Source: Bacteroidota bacterium
Lineage (GTDB): Bacteria; Bacteroidota; Bacteroidia; J057; JADKCL01
Direction: 5' to 3'
Assembly (NCBI GenBank): GCA_016718825.1
Contig: JADKCL010000033.1
Span: forward strand, 1-64,000
Length of the DNA: 64,000 bases
The notes under the pieces were generated by a model that worked only from the letters and a program-made list of their open reading frames with translations, made no database searches and had not been told where the DNA came from. The translations under genes were made by a program, and so were the position numbers. Below, in pieces: positions 28,290 to 37,429 of this stretch (positions are counted from its first letter, which is position 1; every line of letters begins with the position of its first letter).

Positions 28290-29561
28290 ATGAAAGCGAC
28301 CAAAACCCTACTGTTTTTCTTGGCCTTCACATTGGTCACTGGTTTTATCCAGACTTCGTCGGCCTACCCGATCGATGGCTACAAGTATTCTGGCATCAGG
28401 CGGCTTGCGCGCGTGCAAGACATCGTTGACGGATTGCTTCCCAAGGAAAAAGCCCTGCTGAAAGGGCAGATGAAGTCGATCAACGACATCAAACTCAATC
28501 TGCTCGGCCCAAAAGGCGACAGTTTGGTGGCCCTGCCACCTGTTGATTCTGCCCTGCAAAAAGCGATCAATGCCTTGTTTGGTGGCCTTTCTTCGGCGTA
28601 CTCGATTGCGGTGTTGGATATTTCACCGGGCCGCCCGATCCGCTACGCGCAGCGCAAGGAATTGGCAGGCTATCAGCCGGGTTCCGTAGGCAAGTTGGCG
28701 GTGATTGCCGGTCTTTTCTGCGAATTGAAGGAGATTTATCCGGAATCTTATGAAAAGCGCCTCGAATTGATCAAAACCAAAGTGGTCCGCGGTGGCCAAT
28801 GGGCCATGTCAGATGAGCATACCGTGCCCATTTACAATCCGACGACCAAAAAATTCCTGAAGCGCACCGTCATTCCAAGCGACACCTTTTCCGTGTTGGA
28901 ATGGGCCGACCATATGATTTCGGTAAGCAACAATGGTGCTGCTGCCGTGGTATGGCGTGAAGCGATGTTGATGCGGGTTTTTGGTAAGGATTATCCGACC
29001 TTGACGGAGGCACAGGCCACGGAGTATTTCAGCAAGACCCCTAAAAGTCAACTGACGGATATCGCCATCGGCGTCGTCAACGATCCGCTGCAAAGTTTGG
29101 GCATCAGCCGCGATGAATGGCGTTTGGGGACCCTCTTCACGCGCGGTGCAGGCAGCTACGTTCCTGCGCGGGGCGGAAGTACAGGTACCCCATTCGGTCT
29201 GATGAAATACCTCGTCGCCATGGAACGCGGCAAAATCGTCGATCCGGAATCGAGTCTGGAAATCAAGCGGCTCATGTACAGCACGGATCGTCGCATTCGC
29301 TACGCCTCCTCCAAGGATCTTGCCAATGCGGCGGTCTATTTCAAGTCGGGCAGCCTTTATAAATGCAAACCCGAGGAGGGATTCTCCTGCGGAAAATACA
29401 AAGGCAACGTCGACAATTACATGAACTCCGTCGCCATCGTCGAGCATGGCGACAGCTTGGTGTACATGGTCGCGCTCATGTCCAACGTCCTGCGTAAAAA
29501 CTCCGGTACTGATCACATGATCCTGGCTGGGAGGATTGAAAAGGTGATCCGGGGGCTTTGA
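28290..29561 (+). CDS. Exported serine hydrolase (class A beta-lactamase/transpeptidase fold)
   Basis: About 423 residues with a signal peptide ending near SSAYP. Active-site motifs in order are SVGK (S132-K135, SxxK), SNN (about 213-215, SxN) and KSG in VYFKSGSLYKC near residue 352 (KTG-type). These define the penicillin-recognising serine hydrolase fold, but the surrounding sequence is unlike known beta-lactamases. A peptidoglycan or other D-amino-acid substrate is possible. The ATG at 28290 is preferred to 28275, which would overlap the upstream gene. Co-transcription with the dikinase-like gene suggests a shared exported function. Confidence 0.75.
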   Translation: MKATKTLLFFLAFTLVTGFIQTSSAYPIDGYKYSGIRRLARVQDIVDGLLPKEKALLKGQMKSINDIKLNLLGPKGDSLVALPPVDSALQKAINALFGGLSSAYSIAVLDISPGRPIRYAQRKELAGYQPGSVGKLAVIAGLFCELKEIYPESYEKRLELIKTKVVRGGQWAMSDEHTVPIYNPTTKKFLKRTVIPSDTFSVLEWADHMISVSNNGAAAVVWREAMLMRVFGKDYPTLTEAQATEYFSKTPKSQLTDIAIGVVNDPLQSLGISRDEWRLGTLFTRGAGSYVPARGGSTGTPFGLMKYLVAMERGKIVDPESSLEIKRLMYSTDRRIRYASSKDLANAAVYFKSGSLYKCKPEEGFSCGKYKGNVDNYMNSVAIVEHGDSLVYMVALMSNVLRKNSGTDHMILAGRIEKVIRGL

Positions 29562-29566
29562 GGAAA

Positions 29567-29763
29567 ATGCTTATCGGGATGATTGCCAGCAAGCCCGTTA
29601 CCACGTTTTCGATTCCAAAATGGCACGAAGGGCATGAATTTCCTTAGATGCATAACGGGAACTTGGCAAGTGAATCCGTGACCATGTTTTCGATTTGTAA
29701 TGGCCCGGAGGGCCATCCAAAGCAAAAATGAGACTGCTATTGGTAAAGGTTCAGACAGGCATA
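29567..29763. repeat. Composite copy of the GGCCCGGAGGGCC repeat family
   Basis: A plus-oriented start (ATGCTTATCGGGA..TTGCCAGCAAG) is followed by a second plus copy ending TAATGGCCCGGAGGGCC near 29716. Then a minus-oriented end (GGTTCAGACAGGCAT) closes at 29762. At least three partial copies are nested or abutting. Confidence 0.55.
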
Positions 29764-29769
29764 TTTTAT

Positions 29770-29919
29770 TATTAAAAGCATTTGTGCTCCTCTACTTGGC
29801 CTGTTGGGCTTGCAACGATTTTTGGTACGGAAGACAATGCCATCAACCTCTCGATGAACACCCTTGATTCAAATGGAGTGTTGAACGGAAGCGGAAGCGT
29901 AACGCTGACGAGGCAATAA
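29770..29919 (+). pseudogene. Lipoprotein remnant with missing middle
   Basis: One frame gives LLKAFVLLYLACWAC, which looks like a lipoprotein signal and Cys. A different frame just after it gives TIFGTEDNAINLSMNTLDSN and ends NGSGSVTLTRQ-stop, typical of the last strands of a small Bacteroidota beta-sandwich lipoprotein. No ATG is present. The frames change near 29815. I read this as the head and tail of a deleted gene. Nothing else supportable lies in 29920-30098. Confidence 0.4.
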
Positions 29920-30098
29920 CCTGAAGTTCCGAAGTTGGATGTGAGTGGGTTTTAAGTTCTTCCCGTTTTTGCGCCTAACCCATCACTTTCAACGCCAAGC
30001 CGCGCCACAAGATGGATGCTCGTGATGCTGAAAGCGAACTTTTCAATTGCGTTAAATGCAGCCTAGTCAATTGATTGCATTCCCTGCTTCGGATTTCC

Positions 30099-30893
30099 TT
30101 ACAATTCGTCTCCTTTTTCTCCGTCAAGCCAACGCGACATCATCACGTGTTCTGAAGGGGATTGATGATCGCCACCTGCCAACACGTCCAAAAACCTGTC
30201 CCAGAGATTTTTCTTCTTGCTGAATTCCTTCTTGAAATTGCGCAGTGCTGCGAGGTAGTCTTTTTCATATTGATCCGCTTCGGCCAAACTGAAGTTCTCC
30301 GGAATATGCTCGACCATAATTTGCGTCACTTGATCGAGTTCCTCAGGCGAAAACCGTTCGATCATTTTTAGCTCAATACGACAGGCATGTCCATAAGCAA
30401 CGATCAGGGGAAGAACCTTTGCTTCAAAATTGCAGATGTTTTGCTTCCAATTCAATTGGGAATCGGGAGGCAAAATTTCTTGTCCCATTGCCTCCAAACG
30501 CGCGTAGGCGGCTCTGAGATTGTTCAATTGCAGTTCAAATGTCTGCCACAAGGCGGAAGAATCTGAGCGTTCTCGTTGCGCGGTTTTTTGCTTCAGCGTT
30601 GTCAAAACGACGTTGACGGCTACGACGGCTGCATTAAAATCCTTCAAGGCATCCTGCCATTTCCACAACTGCGTTGCATCGCAATTGGCTTCCCCCAATA
30701 CCAAGGATTGGACGTTCAGCTTGTCAGTTTCGCTTTCGATCTCAATGATTTCGGAGTAATGCTGTTCTAAAATCGAATTAAAATTGCGCAGCGACAAAAT
30801 TGCCTTCAGTTCGGGATTCTGATGAATATTCCCCACGTTGTTGATTGTCGACAACACTTTTTCATTGGTAGCTTCTGTTTTAATCGTTTCCAT
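30099..30893 (-). CDS. Hypothetical helical protein
   Basis: 264 residues, start METIKTEATN. I do not recognise a family. The sequence is strongly helical and charged, with no signal peptide or membrane span, and a Lys-rich stretch (NFKKEFSKKKNLW) near the C-terminus. Codon use looks like the neighbours and no competing frame is better, so it is probably a real cytoplasmic protein. It stands alone between repeat-rich intergenic regions. No function is proposed. Confidence 0.6.
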   Translation of the reverse strand: METIKTEATNEKVLSTINNVGNIHQNPELKAILSLRNFNSILEQHYSEIIEIESETDKLNVQSLVLGEANCDATQLWKWQDALKDFNAAVVAVNVVLTTLKQKTAQRERSDSSALWQTFELQLNNLRAAYARLEAMGQEILPPDSQLNWKQNICNFEAKVLPLIVAYGHACRIELKMIERFSPEELDQVTQIMVEHIPENFSLAEADQYEKDYLAALRNFKKEFSKKKNLWDRFLDVLAGGDHQSPSEHVMMSRWLDGEKGDEL

Positions 30894-31262
30894 TCTTGAC
30901 TCCGAATTTCTGTTTTAACTTTTTCAAATCTGACTTTTCCAGACAAGAATCGCATTACAGAAATACGCCTTCCCGTTGCATATCTCACAGCATTCACTTC
31001 ACAGCAACGGCCTGTACCATTGCCGAATTGATAGGCAAGCGATTCGGTAGGCTCGGCATCATGGTGATGGAATGCGTTTACAATCATTTCCAAGCCTATG
31101 CTTGCCTTCTTTGCCGAATTGTGAGCGTCACGAAGTCTAAATTGCTTCGCGCTTGCAACCTGTGAAGCGTTGGAATCGATCGAAGGGATTGGAGGATGAC
31201 AACAAATTCAAGCCCTACGGGCATGCCCCACACTATACTTTACCGGGGATTGGATTATTCTA
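30894..31262. other. Intergenic region without a supportable gene
   Basis: The stretch upstream of the hypothetical gene carries a GCCCTACGGGC hairpin-like word near 31211 but no reading frame or RNA that I can support. Confidence 0.5.
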
Positions 31263-31327
31263 AATGCTTGTCGGGAACTTTGCCAGTAGCAATCTGATTT
31301 GTGCTTTGGATGGCCCGGAGGGCCTAA
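31263..31327 (+). repeat. GGCCCGGAGGGCC repeat copy, left half, interrupted by an IS element
   Basis: Starts ATGCTTGTCGGGAACTTTGC, contains AGTAGCAATCTGATTTG and GATGGCCCGGAGGGCC, and ends CTAA, where the insertion sequence begins. The right half resumes at 32870. The uninterrupted equivalent is at 51906-51995. Confidence 0.8.
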
Positions 31328-31483
31328 TTCTACTTTGTTAAGTTCCATAATGACCAATTTGTGTGCACTAAAGTATCTGAGAGTGAGCAGATTGTGAGTA
31401 TCTATGTGCATAAGTGAACGCCTGATTTGCTTGCGAATGGTAGCCAATTTCACGAACTTGTTCCTCAGGATAGTACCCGAAGC

Positions 31484-31513
31484 GAGAGTGTTGTAAAATT
31501 TTAAAACACTCTC
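31484..31513. terminator. Hairpin inside the IS left end
   Basis: GAGAGTGTT and AACACTCTC flank TAAAA/TTTTA, with one mismatch in a 30-base palindrome. A protective terminator against read-through into the transposase is a known arrangement in insertion sequences; the function here is inferred. Confidence 0.4.
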
Positions 31514-31542
31514 AGTCAAGGGGTTAAAATGTCAAAACGACT

Positions 31543-32854
31543 ATGAGTACAGGAGAAAACACTTTCGGCCCCTCAAGGCCGGTTTGGATGGGCACCTGAA
31601 CCGTTCCGCGAGAGCCTTTGCTCGTACGCATGACACGTCCGACTGGCCGCCGATTATATCGAGGGCCTGATCAAGGCCGAACGCGGCAAGCGAAACATGG
31701 AGAGGATGGCCGAGGAATTACCCAACCCAAATTATCAGGCGACCCAGCAATTCGTCACCGACTCGCCATGGGATTCCTTTGCGGTGTTCAAGCTGATCGG
31801 CCAGCAGGCATCGCAAATCCTGAACGAGATGGCGGGAAGACACGATGCTGCTGATCGATGAGACGGGCTTCCTGAAGAAGGGTGACGCATCGGTGGGTGT
31901 TTCCCGCCAATATTCGGGTACTGCGGGCAAGGTGGACAACTGTCAGGTCGCTGTCTTTGCATCGCTTGTCAATGCCCTCGGCGAAGCCTGCCTGATCGAC
32001 ACGCGGCTTTATCTGCCCAAGGTTTGGGCAGACGACGAAGCGGTGCATCCAGGCAGGAATCCCCGGGTGGCACCGGATGTGCATGACCAAGCCGCAGTTG
32101 GCGCTGGAGATGATTTGCGAGGCCAAGGCGCGGGCGTAGAGTTCGGGTGCATCGGCGGGGACGGCCTCTACGGGGACAATTCGGAGCTTTGCATGGCAAT
32201 TGCAGAGATCGGGGAGACCTTCCTGTTCGACGTGCACTCCGACCAGCTCATTTGGCTTGCGCGCCCTGAGTCCCGCCAGGCAGGGGCCATGCGGGTTGAC
32301 GCGTATGCGGCTTCGCTCGCCCAGGGCAATGGATCGAGGTGTTCGTGCGTGACACCGCCAAGGGGCCGCTCAGGGCGTGGGCGCATGCCACGACCGCTTG
32401 GATATGGCCTCCAGACGCCGTGGAGCCATTCCAATGGACACTCATATTGCGCAATACGCCGGGCGAGGACGCCATCAAATATGCCCTCACAAATGCTCCG
32501 GAGGGCACGCTCACACTCCAGCGAATGGTCTTCATGCAAGCCCAGCGCTATTGGATCGAGCGGTGTTTCCAAGACGCCAAAAGCGAGATGGGGTTGGCCG
32601 ATTACCAGGTCCGCAAGTGGCAGGCATGGTACCACCACATGGCCTTAGTCGTGATGGGCATGCTCTTCTTGCTCAAGGAGCGCATCTTTTTCCAGCGCGA
32701 ACACCCACTGCTGAGCATGCGCGACCTCAGGCTGCTGATGCAAGCATTGCTCGATGATAATCATGGATTATTCGAACGTCGGTACGAGCAGATGGAGCAA
32801 AGGCACAAACAAAGACAAAAGGATATCGACCGACGGCGAAGGCTGAGAACCTAA
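31543..32854 (+). pseudogene. IS701-family DDE transposase, multiple frameshifts
   Basis: The protein is spread over three frames: IEGLIKAERGKRNMERMAEE in one, LLIDETGFLKKGDASVGVSR and later IGGDGLYGDN in a second, and RYWIERCFQDAKSEMGLADY in a third. These carry the D, D and E of the DDE_5-type catalytic core in the right order. At least three shifts are needed (near 31843, a double shift at about 32040-32140, and near 32335). The total length of about 437 codons equals an intact IS701 transposase, so the gene decayed by small indels rather than deletion. Confidence 0.85.
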
Positions 32855-32869
32855 TGTCACAAAGTAGAA

Positions 32870-33103
32870 CTAAACAACAATAGCCGTGGACGCCGTGTGC
32901 CGCGAAGCGGTGAAGTCCATGGTTGATGGCCCCACCACCTGGTTCCTCCGCCAGCCCCGCCCAAGGCGGGGCTGGCGGAGGATCAAATCATTGGTGCATC
33001 CAACCCCGGACTTCATCCGGGGCTATCGAAATTCAGGCCCTCCGGGCCAGGTACAAATGGAAAACATGGTTTGGTACATACTGGTAAAGTTCCCGATAAG
33101 CAT
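32870..33103. repeat. Hairpin-rich repeat zone (right half of interrupted copy and an inverted copy)
   Basis: After the duplicated CTAA, the repeat resumes with ACAACAATAGCCGTGGACGCC. A perfect 17-bp-stem hairpin lies at 32945-32981 (CCTCCGCCAGCCCCGCC, loop CAA). CCCCGGACTTCATCCGGGG is next, near 33004, and a minus-oriented family copy is at 33035-33103 (GGCCCTCCGGGCC to CCCGATAAGCAT). No gene is present. Confidence 0.7.
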
Positions 33104-33136
33104 AATTCTCAATTAGCTTCGCTGAACCCTTCGGAT

Positions 33137-33265
33137 TTCTCAACTCTCAACTCTCAACTCTCCATTCTCAATTCTCAATTCTCAATTCTCAATTCTCAAT
33201 TCTCAATTCTCAATTCTCAATTCTCAATTCTCAATTCTCAATTCTCAATTCTCAATTCTCAATTC
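33137..33265. repeat. Heptad-repeat array (TCTCAAT family), about 18 units
   Basis: An almost perfect run of the 7-mer CTCAATT, with CTCAACT and CTCCATT variants at its left end. It enters the 3' end of the HEAT-repeat transporter gene on the minus strand. The gene's closing codons R-I-E-N-stop are GAGAATTGA, the complement of the array unit. Confidence 0.9.
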
Positions 33266-36082
33266 ACTCGCATAAGCATGAATCTGCATCTGATCGTGCG
33301 AAGAGGAGTAGTCCTTGAGCAGCGGCATGAATTTCTGATCATGGGTATGGCCGATCAAATAGAGTACGGCCATCTTGAGCTTGACGTCCTTTCCGAGGAG
33401 CAAGGTTTCGTAACAGGCATATTCGTCGGGGATGCGGATGTCGAGATTTTGAATGGCTTCCTCGGTAATGCCATCGAGCAAGGCGGTTTCCAGCACCGGA
33501 ATCAGCATTTTTTTCAGGCTTCCGTCAAGCAGATTCTCCAGAAATTCGACGGCATTGATGCGGAGGTCGGGTTTGTTGCTTTGCAGGCCTTCGTAGATCG
33601 GCAGGATGTCTTCTGTAGGATATTTGAGGCCGAGGAGGCGGAAAATGCGCTCCAAATTGCCGTCCATCCTTGCTTCAAGTAGCTTAAGCAGGGCTTCGCG
33701 CGCCACGTCTTCTGCGGTTTCCTCAGGTGTGAGCACATGCATCAGCGACTCCGCCCGCAATTTTTTCTGCGAATACAGCACGGACAAGGTGCTTTGGTAG
33801 AGTTTGACTTCCTCCAAAATCCGTTGCATGATCGCCTTTTTCTGGAAGCGCAAGTGCGGATGGTTGATCCGCATGTTATTCAACGACCGCAATGCCTCAA
33901 TATGCACTGTCGGGTCTTCGTGGTCAAGCAAATCCAATACGCAATCCACGGAGGCTTGGGAATCAATGCGCTCCAAAACGGAAGGAACCAAACGCACAAC
34001 ATCGGGGCGGGTGCCCGGCTCTTTGATCAGCTGCGAAATCGGTTCGACGATACCATGTCCATAGTGCAGCAATGCCGTCCGTGCATTGGAAAAGTACCGT
34101 TCATCGGCCAACATTTCCAGCAACGGAGGCACAAATGACAGGTGCAAGGTTTTGCCCGCTGCCTCAATCGCTGTGTTGACAATCATCGGATCCGGATCGT
34201 GAAAGGCACTTTCGATCACAAAAAACAGCCGCATGCAGCTCGCCTGACCGATCGCCTTGAGCAAGTCGCTGCGCATCAGGTTGAACTTTTCGGGATCGTC
34301 TTCCTCTACGATTTCCTCCAGCCTTTCATTGAGGCGTTGCTCCAACGCAAAACGCTGCTTCAAGCCTGGGTTGTCGCGGGTTTCCTTGGCCAATCCGACC
34401 AAGGCAGCCCCACTGACGCGGTAGTCTTCATCCCGCAAGTAGCGCTCCATGCGCTGATAGCGGTCATCCCGGCTATGTTCCAGCAAATATTCAAAGGCGC
34501 TGATTTTGACGCTTTCATCGTCGTCCTGAATCAACGGTTCGACCTCCTCAATCACGGGGTCATTTTTATAGAAGTACAATGCCCGAAGTGCTTCCGAACG
34601 GATGCGCGGTGACGGATGGTGCAAGAGGCTGCGAATATGCCCAAAGAAGCGTTTGTCCTGCAATTCACCGACCTTGCGCAACACAAATACAATTTGACCT
34701 TCGTCGCCGGATTCCAACACACGCATCAAACCGCCCAAGACCGATTCATGTCCCGGATCGGGGGTGGCCGGCGTGGCGGTTTCCTGACTTTCGCCCATCC
34801 GGAGTTTAAAGGACCGGATGTATTCTCTGCGAATCAAATAGGCAAAGTACATCCAAACGGCAATCAAGGCGATGATAATCAGGCAGATGGCCCTCGTATC
34901 CAGATCAAGGCCGATCACGATGAAAATCAAAATCAAACCCGCGATGCCGGATGCAAAACAGTCGATGAAAACGTCGATAAACGACTTTGTGCGGTTTTTG
35001 ATGTCCGTCGGAATGGGCAAGGCGAGCAATTCGGTGGCGGACTTGTTGATGGATTGTTTGAGGCTGCCATCGGCGATACGGATCAGAATTGCGGCCCAAA
35101 GCGCCGGAAACATCAGCAGCAGAATGGCACCCACCAAAATGCCCGCGGGCAGCAGGAAAAGCGATGTGCCCACCCCAAAAACGCCCACCACGCGGTGCGT
35201 GATAAACAACTGCACGAGCAACGAGATGATGCTCAGCGTGGAAAGCCAAAATCCGAAGAAGGAGGTCAACTCCTCGGAGTCGGTAAAATGTTCGGAAGCT
35301 ACTGCTGTATATTGGTATTCAACGAGTTTGGCGACGATTACGCTCACGCCGATGATGATGGCCAGGTAGGTGAGGTGCCGCGAATGGAGGATCAGCAAAA
35401 TCGGATGTTCCTGAATGCCGCCCATGCGTTTCTTTTGCTGGATATGCTGCTGCATCGGCGCGACCGATTCGGCCCAGATATGGCGTGTGATCGGAATGCA
35501 GAGTGCAAGCAAACCTGCAGCCACAAAAAGCAGGGATTCGCTCGTCATAAAAGTTGCCAAGGCCGAAGCGAGGTAGCCCCCAAAGATGCCGCCGGCAATT
35601 GCGCCTGCACCGATAAACCCAAAGAGGCGTTTTGCCTCCCGCGCATTGAAAACGATATTCGCCAGAATCCAGAATTGCGAGGTGCAGAGCAGGGCAAAAA
35701 TCGTCATCCAGATGTAGAAAACGTACACCGCCCAACTCGTCCAGACGTCAAAAATCAGGAACGTAGCAAGGATCGCCATCATGACAACGGAACCGACCAA
35801 GGTCGCAACGATGATCTTGTTGAATGCCAATCTTGCCAAAACCCTTGAATACACGGTCGAGATGATCGCCGCCGGAATGGCCGCAATCACAAATGCCAAG
35901 GGCAGACTCTCCTTCCCGTAGGTCGTCACGAACAAAGCCTGTACCGTGGACTTCACGATGAGCAAGGTCGAGATGATCAAGAAAATGTTCAGCTGCATCA
36001 GCAAGGCACGCTTCATTTCCCCTTCGCGCAAGTCGAAGGTTTTTCGCAGGAAATAGCGGAGTGCCTCTTGGTAAATGGTCAT
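33245..36082 (-). CDS. Nucleotide transporter (NTT/Npt)-like membrane protein fused to HEAT repeats
   Basis: About 945 residues. The N-terminal ~430 residues form about 12 hydrophobic spans; LIVKSTVQALFVTTYGKESLP near residue 40 resembles the start of the ADP/ATP translocase (Npt1/Npt2, TLC) family. The remaining half is soluble and consists of HEAT-like helical repeats (for example RSEALRALYFYKNDPVIEEVEP and VHIEALRSLNNMRINHP). Family members exchange or take up nucleotides, but the Bacteroidota HEAT-fused forms have no assigned substrate known to me. The ATG at 36082 is chosen because upstream in-frame sequence overlaps the hydrolase gene. It is 52 bases downstream of that gene, likely one operon. 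The heptad array provides its stop codon. Confidence 0.72.
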   Translation of the reverse strand: MTIYQEALRYFLRKTFDLREGEMKRALLMQLNIFLIISTLLIVKSTVQALFVTTYGKESLPLAFVIAAIPAAIISTVYSRVLARLAFNKIIVATLVGSVVMMAILATFLIFDVWTSWAVYVFYIWMTIFALLCTSQFWILANIVFNAREAKRLFGFIGAGAIAGGIFGGYLASALATFMTSESLLFVAAGLLALCIPITRHIWAESVAPMQQHIQQKKRMGGIQEHPILLILHSRHLTYLAIIIGVSVIVAKLVEYQYTAVASEHFTDSEELTSFFGFWLSTLSIISLLVQLFITHRVVGVFGVGTSLFLLPAGILVGAILLLMFPALWAAILIRIADGSLKQSINKSATELLALPIPTDIKNRTKSFIDVFIDCFASGIAGLILIFIVIGLDLDTRAICLIIIALIAVWMYFAYLIRREYIRSFKLRMGESQETATPATPDPGHESVLGGLMRVLESGDEGQIVFVLRKVGELQDKRFFGHIRSLLHHPSPRIRSEALRALYFYKNDPVIEEVEPLIQDDDESVKISAFEYLLEHSRDDRYQRMERYLRDEDYRVSGAALVGLAKETRDNPGLKQRFALEQRLNERLEEIVEEDDPEKFNLMRSDLLKAIGQASCMRLFFVIESAFHDPDPMIVNTAIEAAGKTLHLSFVPPLLEMLADERYFSNARTALLHYGHGIVEPISQLIKEPGTRPDVVRLVPSVLERIDSQASVDCVLDLLDHEDPTVHIEALRSLNNMRINHPHLRFQKKAIMQRILEEVKLYQSTLSVLYSQKKLRAESLMHVLTPEETAEDVAREALLKLLEARMDGNLERIFRLLGLKYPTEDILPIYEGLQSNKPDLRINAVEFLENLLDGSLKKMLIPVLETALLDGITEEAIQNLDIRIPDEYACYETLLLGKDVKLKMAVLYLIGHTHDQKFMPLLKDYSSSHDQMQIHAYASELRIEN

Positions 36083-36134
36083 GGTGTAGGCTATGCCGGC
36101 AGAATGGGGTTTTGGATATGTTTGGGAGGGATCA

Positions 36135-37151
36135 TCAGGCGCCGGGGATATGAAGTACAAACTCGATGACATTGACCAAGTCGCGCAGAATCTGTTCACC
36201 GTCAGGGTCCTCGATCAAGCCGACCAAGATGTAGCGCCTTCGCGGGCCCCAAACCAGGATCGAATCCGAATGAAAGTTTTCCCAGGATCCGGACTTGCGA
36301 AAAAGCTTGGCCTGCGGCGTTTTTTGATCTAAAGTATTGACAAACTTGTGGTGCAATGCCGGATCGACCATGATGTCCAGCATTTGTTTGGAGCGTTTGT
36401 AGTTGACCAGTTTACCGTTGATGAGCATGTAGTAGAAGCGGCAAACCTGTGTTGCGCTTGCCGCATGGGTCAGCCCTTTGAGCGGATCAGGATACCGCCG
36501 GCCATCGGAGGCGTAACGTTTGCCCACCCACAAACCACCGCCACAAGCATGGTCGTAGAGTTTGTACCGCGGGTCGCAAAGCACCTTTTCGATACGCTCG
36601 TAGGTCAAGCGGTCGATCATGCGCGTACTTGCTTCGTTGTCGCTATGGCTGATCATGAGCCGGAGATCTTCCAGAACTTCCTTGGATTCAGGGATTTGCT
36701 TTTTTTCGAGCGCATCCATCGATGCCAGCAGGATGGCAATTTTGGGAAGGCTTGCCGCATACATCATTTCGTCGCCGTTCACGCGTGCGAAGCGCAGGTG
36801 GGCACGGTCGCGCAGGTCCACGAGGCCCACAGCCATCTTCTTCTCGGCGATCAACTGCCGCCAATGCGGGTTGCGGTTGAGGTTTTTGACGAGTTCGGCC
36901 TGCATCGCCGGATCGACCAAGGTTTGCAGGGGAACGAGTGAGTCGCCTGGAAGGGGAGTCGTGAAGGGGATATCCCAATTGATCTTCGTCTGCGCGGAAA
37001 CGACCTGCGGATTCAACAAAACAATGCAGAGAAGGAGGCCCAACAAGCCTTGCCATCCATTTCTCCGATCGGTGCGAGATGCAGTCGAATGGCTTGATAG
37101 ATAGCCTCTTGCTGCCACAGCGCGACGCCAAAGGTTTACATTCCAAATCAT
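36135..37151 (-). CDS. Exported class A beta-lactamase-like serine hydrolase
   Basis: 338 residues. After a long N-terminal stretch, a hydrophobic segment (GLLGLLLCIVLLNP) ends in VVSAQ, a signal-peptide-like start. Motifs: SLPK at 134-137 (SxxK), SDN at 170-172 (SxN, within SHSDNEAST as in class A enzymes), and KSG in LFRKSGSW near 289. Class A-like serine hydrolases act on beta-lactams or peptidoglycan-type substrates. Resistance cannot be claimed from motifs alone. The first ATG may be too far upstream, since 30 hydrophilic residues precede the hydrophobic core. Confidence 0.78.
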   Translation of the reverse strand: MIWNVNLWRRAVAARGYLSSHSTASRTDRRNGWQGLLGLLLCIVLLNPQVVSAQTKINWDIPFTTPLPGDSLVPLQTLVDPAMQAELVKNLNRNPHWRQLIAEKKMAVGLVDLRDRAHLRFARVNGDEMMYAASLPKIAILLASMDALEKKQIPESKEVLEDLRLMISHSDNEASTRMIDRLTYERIEKVLCDPRYKLYDHACGGGLWVGKRYASDGRRYPDPLKGLTHAASATQVCRFYYMLINGKLVNYKRSKQMLDIMVDPALHHKFVNTLDQKTPQAKLFRKSGSWENFHSDSILVWGPRRRYILVGLIEDPDGEQILRDLVNVIEFVLHIPGA

Positions 37152-37429
37152 CTAGGCGAAAATAAGGATTTTGTGCCGGATTTGAAGGGAAAAATCGGAG
37201 GTAGGGAACGGAGAATCTTGGTCCCGGTTTTCGCCCTTGGATCTGCGCGGTTTATCGCAAACCGCTAATGATGTTTCTCAGCCTGTAGCCATCCGATTCG
37301 TAGAAATTTCATCCTGACGCAACCCTTCGATTTTCCGGCTGTCTCTTGGATCGTACGTGAAGGGAATTTTCCTGAATATCGACAGCCGCGAAATAATTCG
37401 ACTGGATTTCCGTTTTCATTCAAACAAGA

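Larger units (their letters stand above)
31328..32869 (+). mobile_element. IS701-family insertion sequence (decayed), 1542 bp
   Basis: The left terminus TTCTACTTTGT (31328-31338) and right terminus ACAAAGTAGAA (32859-32869) are perfect 11-base inverted repeats. They are flanked by a direct duplication CTAA at 31324-31327 and 32870-32873, which fits the YTAR 4-bp target of IS701-family elements. The single transposase gene is frameshifted. A 30-base near-perfect palindrome (31484-31513) before the transposase could block outside transcription. Confidence 0.85.

Noticed and set aside
33137..33265. Retron or diversity-generating template array
   Set aside because: No reverse transcriptase gene in the window, and no variable protein repeat matches the array.
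34616..35848. 410-codon open frame on the plus strand
   Set aside because: Antisense to the nucleotide-transporter-like gene; rich in His/Gln/Asn as expected from complemented codons.
36135..37151. True beta-lactamase (antibiotic resistance)
   Set aside because: Motifs fit the fold, but many exported serine hydrolases share them, and no resistance context is present.
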